Shown piece by piece: positions 5,220-8,219 of a stretch of 8,219 bases of DNA. Made by a program: the position numbers and the translations under genes. The stretch is taken from assembly GCA_050115015.1 (NCBI GenBank), contig JASFRI010000185.1:1-8219 (forward strand). The letters run 5' to 3'. Numbering within the stretch: position 1 is the first letter of the stretch; every line of letters begins with the position of its first letter. The notes under the pieces were generated by a model. The model had not been told where the DNA came from. It made no database searches and saw only the letters and a program-made list of their open reading frames with translations. Source of the stretch: JASFRI01 sp050115015. Lineage in GTDB: Bacteria; Acidobacteriota; Polarisedimenticolia; CBDVAL01.

Positions 5220-7277
5220 ATGATCCTGACCGCGTGGGGGCTCGCCCTCACCCTGGCCCTGACCTCCACGACCGCGGTGGAGACCCGCATCGCCCCGGAC
5301 CTCGCGGAGGCCGTGCGCCTCATCGAGGCCGGGAATCTCGATCAGGCCGAGCGGCTGCTGGACGATATCCTGGCCGCGGACCCCGGAAACCCGGAGGCCC
5401 ACGCCTGGGTCGGCCGCCTGAAGCTCGACGAGCGACGTCTGGACGAGGCCATCGTCTCCTTCGAGCGGGCGATCGAGCTGTCGCCGCGGACGGCCCGATA
5501 CCGTTACCTTCTGGGGCTCGCCCACTATCTGCGGGGGGACTACGAGAGCGCCCTGAAGTCACTGCACGAGTCGGTGAAGCGGGATCCGAGGGACGCGAAC
5601 GCCCAGTACTACCTCGGTCGCGTCCAGATGGTCCTCCTGCACCCCGACGCGGCGGAGACGGCCTTCCGCAAGGCGCTGAGTCTGGACCCCCTCAAGATCG
5701 ACGCCCGGCACAACCTCGCCGTGCTCCTGAGGGACGAGGGGGAGCTCGAGGAGGCCGAGAAGGAGTTCCGGGCCGTCATCGCCGCGGATCCTCTGCTGCC
5801 GCTCCCCTACTACTACCTGGGTTGTCTCCTGATGGACCGGGGGGACCATGAGGAGGCCCGCAAGAACCTGATCCGGGCGATCGCCCTCGATCCGGGGTTC
5901 GAGGAGAGCTACGTCCGGCTCGGGATGCTCCTGATCGACCTGGGAGATTTCGATCAGGCCGTGGGGAACCTGCAGCGCGCCCTGCAGATCAACCCCTACC
6001 ACCGCACCGCATGGCAGTCGCTGGGCAAGGCGCTCCTGGCGCTGGGCCGGAGGAGCGAGGCGGACGAGGCCTTTGCCAGCTTCGAGAGCCTCGGCCCGGA
6101 CAGCCAGCGCATCACGGCGCTGCGCCAGGCCATCGCGAACTCCCCCGGGAGCGTGGCGTTCCGGCTCGAGCTGGCCGCCGAGTTGACGAAGGTCGAGGAC
6201 TACGCGGCCGCCCTGGAGCAGCTCCAGGAGGCGGGCGCCCTGAGCCCCGATTCGGCGGAGATCCACGCCCGGCGGGCACAGGTTCTCTCACTGCAGGGGA
6301 ACGTGGAGGGCTGCATCCGCAGCTACTGGGAAGCGGTGAAGCTGGAGGGGGAGAACGCCGGCTATCGCTATCAGTTCGGCGCCGCCCTGTCCCAGGCCGG
6401 CTACTGCAGCCAGGCCGTCGTGCAGTTCCGGGAGGCGCTGCGGCAGGAGCCGGACCACATCGGGGCGCATGCCGGGCTCGGCATCTGCTACGCGCGGCTG
6501 GGGGACTTCCCGCATGCCGAGGAGGAACTGCGGCGCGCCATCGAGCTGGACCCCGAGGCGGTGGCCAACTACGTGAACCTCGGCTCGATCTACGTCCGGT
6601 CGGGACAGCTGGACGACGCGATGGACCTCTACCGCGAGGCGCTGGAGCGCGACCCGGAGAACGCGGACGCCCACTACAACCTCGGCACCATCTACATGGA
6701 GCGCGGCCTCACCGCCGAGGCGGTTGCCGCCCACCGGCGAGCCGTCGAGCTCCGGCCGGGGGACGCCTCGTTCCAGCACGCCCTTGGCCTGGCGCTGGTC
6801 GCCGCCGGGGACCTTCGCGGGGCGGTGCAGGCCTACCGGGCGGGGCTGCGCCTGGACTCCCGGGACCCGGAGCTGAACGGGGACCTCGCGGAGGCCGTCG
6901 CGCAGCTCGGGGAGCTCGAATCGGCCGAGCATGGGCACCGCTTCGCCCTGTCGCTCGACCCGGGCAACCCGAAGCTCCACATCCAGTATGCGGACACCCT
7001 CGAGAGGATGGAGCGCTACGACGAGGCCGCCGCGGAGCTCGAGCGCGCCCTCGACTTGGCCCCGGGGCAGGCCCGGCTACTCTACCGGATCGGCACCCTG
7101 CACGCCCGCGAGGGGGACGCCGCCTCGGCGGTGGCCGCCCTGGAGCGCGCCCTGGACGCTGGCTTCAACGATGGAGAGGGCATGGCGACGGACCCGGACC
7201 TCCAGGGGCTGCGGGGGGATCCGCGCTTCGAGGCACTACTCTCCAGGCTGGCCCCCGACCCCACCCCACAACGTTGA
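5220..7277 (+). CDS. 18-repeat tetratricopeptide (TPR) protein with possible signal peptide
   Basis: A 685-residue helical-repeat scaffold, expected to mediate protein-protein contacts. Residues 1-20 (MILTAWGLALTLALTSTTAV) are hydrophobic and could be a signal peptide, although the usual basic N-terminal residues are missing. From about residue 25 I count 34-residue TPR units with the usual W/Y-G-A-A-P positions, often ending LDPGN or similar. Eight units run to about 297, then a 14-residue interruption (ITALRQAIANSPGS), then ten more to about 650. The 35-residue tail (DPDLQGLRGDPRFEALLSRL) is a common ending of bacterial TPR proteins. The start is supported by GGGAAAGG nine bases upstream and by a promoter at 5148-5176. 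The gene is followed after 56 bases by the DUF2846-like gene on the same strand, probably one operon. The specific partner cannot be told from sequence; a periplasmic or cell-envelope role is inferred. O-GlcNAc-transferase-type catalytic regions are absent. Confidence 0.9.
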   Translation: MILTAWGLALTLALTSTTAVETRIAPDLAEAVRLIEAGNLDQAERLLDDILAADPGNPEAHAWVGRLKLDERRLDEAIVSFERAIELSPRTARYRYLLGLAHYLRGDYESALKSLHESVKRDPRDANAQYYLGRVQMVLLHPDAAETAFRKALSLDPLKIDARHNLAVLLRDEGELEEAEKEFRAVIAADPLLPLPYYYLGCLLMDRGDHEEARKNLIRAIALDPGFEESYVRLGMLLIDLGDFDQAVGNLQRALQINPYHRTAWQSLGKALLALGRRSEADEAFASFESLGPDSQRITALRQAIANSPGSVAFRLELAAELTKVEDYAAALEQLQEAGALSPDSAEIHARRAQVLSLQGNVEGCIRSYWEAVKLEGENAGYRYQFGAALSQAGYCSQAVVQFREALRQEPDHIGAHAGLGICYARLGDFPHAEEELRRAIELDPEAVANYVNLGSIYVRSGQLDDAMDLYREALERDPENADAHYNLGTIYMERGLTAEAVAAHRRAVELRPGDASFQHALGLALVAAGDLRGAVQAYRAGLRLDSRDPELNGDLAEAVAQLGELESAEHGHRFALSLDPGNPKLHIQYADTLERMERYDEAAAELERALDLAPGQARLLYRIGTLHAREGDAASAVAALERALDAGFNDGEGMATDPDLQGLRGDPRFEALLSRLAPDPTPQR

Positions 7278-7323
7278 CAGGGGTCTTCCGGTCGTGCGAG
7301 CCTGGGTCTTCACTCGTCTCGGT

Positions 7324-7329
7324 GAGGAG
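7324..7329 (+). promoter_or_regulatory. GAGGAG ribosome binding site deciding the GTG start at 7334
   Basis: GAGGAG ends four bases before the GTG at 7334. An in-frame GTG at 7322 also exists but has no such site upstream, so 7334 is preferred. The spacing is a little short. Confidence 0.5.
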
Positions 7330-7333
7330 TGCC

Positions 7334-8219
7334 GTGCGTAGATCCCTCGGTTCATCCGTCGTCTCCCCTCCTGGCCTGCTCCGCCGCCGCGCGGCATCCG
7401 TCCTTATCGTCGCGGGCCTCTTCCTGGCCGCGGGCCCGGAGGCCGTCGCCGTCTATCAGAGCAAGAAGCTGCGCTACGCGGCCGAGGCCGGCGTCACGGT
7501 GACGCCCCCTCCCCCGGATCGGGCGCGGATCGTGCTCATCCGACCCGAGAAGGCCTGGAAGCGGGACCTCTCGCCTCTCTATCTGGACGGCGAGTTCCTC
7601 GCCGCCCTGTCGGGACGGACGGCGTACCAGCAGGCGGTGGCTCCGGGCGCGCATGAGCTCACCGTCCTCGGAGAGCGGTTGCAGACGCTCTCCCTCTCCC
7701 TCGAACCCGGCGAGATCCTCCACGTCGTCGTGGATCCGGAGATGGGCAAATGGAGCCCGTGGTTCCGGCTGCTGCCGATCGCCGGCGACGCGCCGGAGCT
7801 CGACGGCTGGCTCCCCCGCCTCTACGAGGTGGAGCCCGCCGAGGGAACCGCCGCCGAGTACCAGGAGCGCCTCGCGAAGCGCACCGCCCCGGAGGACGGA
7901 AGCGGCGGCAAGGAGGAGGCGGCGGTCGAGCTTCCCTCCGCCAGGCGGAGCGCCCACCTGCGGTACGCACCGGAGCCGGGGATCGACCTCCCGCCTCCGG
8001 GGGACCGTGCCCTGATCGTGTTCCTCCGGGAGTCGGGCTCCTGGGGCTCGGTGGAGTGCCCGATCTTCTCCGGGGACGACCTGCTGACCTTCCTGACCGG
8101 CGAGACCGCGTTCCTCTTCCCCGCCGAGCCCGGAAGCCACCGGTTCATGATCCTCGGCGAGAACGTCGACCTCCTCTACGCGGAGTTGGAGGCGGGACGC
8201 ACCTATTTCGTCCTGGTCA
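7334..8219 (+). CDS. Secreted protein with two DUF2846-like modules (3' truncated)
   Basis: The frame is open from GTG 7334 to the window edge (295 codons seen). After an Arg-containing N-region, residues 20-39 (ASVLIVAGLFLAAGPEAVA) form a signal peptide with likely cleavage after AVA. Module 1 (about 64-139) runs ARIVLIRPEKAW, then LYLDGEFLAALSG, then a PGAHELTVLG strand, then LEPGEILHVVVDP. Module 2 (from about 226) repeats the plan: ALIVFLRES, a GDDLLTFLTGETAF segment, EPGSHRFMILGE, and LEAGRTYFVLV at the edge. The order 'hydrophobic strand with R, small loop, PG.H, aGktYyv' is that of DUF2846-type domains of secreted proteins and lipoproteins, whose function is not established. The linker (about 170-215) is Glu/Ala/Arg-rich. 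No lipobox cysteine is visible after the signal. It lies 56 bases after the TPR gene on the same strand. The family assignment is from pattern, not search. Confidence 0.75.
   Translation, partial: MRRSLGSSVVSPPGLLRRRAASVLIVAGLFLAAGPEAVAVYQSKKLRYAAEAGVTVTPPPPDRARIVLIRPEKAWKRDLSPLYLDGEFLAALSGRTAYQQAVAPGAHELTVLGERLQTLSLSLEPGEILHVVVDPEMGKWSPWFRLLPIAGDAPELDGWLPRLYEVEPAEGTAAEYQERLAKRTAPEDGSGGKEEAAVELPSARRSAHLRYAPEPGIDLPPPGDRALIVFLRESGSWGSVECPIFSGDDLLTFLTGETAFLFPAEPGSHRFMILGENVDLLYAELEAGRTYFVLV

Noticed and set aside
5559..6980. Minus-strand open frames of 235 and 230 residues under the TPR gene
   Set aside because: Their apparent repeats mirror the TPR periodicity of the coding strand. They are shadows.
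7257..7285. GACCCC...GGGGTC inverted repeat with an inner CAACGTTG palindrome at the end of the TPR gene, considered as a terminator
   Set aside because: Six-base stem with a 17-base loop, no U-tract, and it overlaps the stop codon. Transcription probably continues into the next gene.
7274..7302. Perfect TTGACA -35 hexamer at the TPR stop codon as a promoter for the DUF2846-like gene
   Set aside because: No acceptable -10 hexamer occurs at 16-19 bases; the sequence there is CGAGCC or similar.

Overview
The window is strongly GC-rich, with G or C at most third codon positions. By eye the protein families suit a high-GC bacterium such as an Acidobacteriota (Thermoanaerobaculia-like), Myxococcota or related uncultured lineage. 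The cues are a large secreted gingipain-family (C25) protein with calcium-binding Asp repeats and a C-terminal beta-sandwich tail, a long TPR protein and a DUF2846-like secreted protein. The taxon is inferred from style only; no rRNA or other marker gene is present.

Layout: (1) 2-277 (+), the 3' end of a truncated gene ending in a fibronectin-III-like segment. (2) 278-460 (+), a 60-residue peptide gene that begins immediately after the stop codon of gene 1 and looks like a RiPP precursor: it has a lasso-leader-like YxxPxI motif, a GPAQG junction and a Gly/Ser/Thr-rich tail. (3) about 348-3959 (+), a secreted C25 cysteine peptidase whose true start cannot be found. No ATG, GTG or TTG lies near its signal peptide, and the only upstream in-frame ATGs fall inside the peptide gene. 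(4) 3977-5095 (-), convergent with the peptidase, an HPr-kinase-like P-loop protein of the type often seen in RiPP clusters. Its start looks leaderless. (5) 5096-5219, a divergent promoter region with a good sigma70-like promoter for the gene to its right. (6) 5220-7277 (+), an 18-repeat TPR protein. (7) 7334 to the window end (+), a secreted protein with two DUF2846-like modules, truncated by the edge.

The most interesting signal is the combination of a small precursor-like peptide, a gingipain-type peptidase and an HprK-like kinase within 5 kb. One reading is a peptide that is modified (perhaps phosphorylated) and processed. No radical SAM enzyme, cyclase, PqqD/RRE protein or dedicated exporter is visible, so the link is a hypothesis. 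The TPR and DUF2846-like genes to the right look like a separate transcription unit. No tRNA, rRNA, insertion sequence, CRISPR array or convincing intrinsic terminator was seen.
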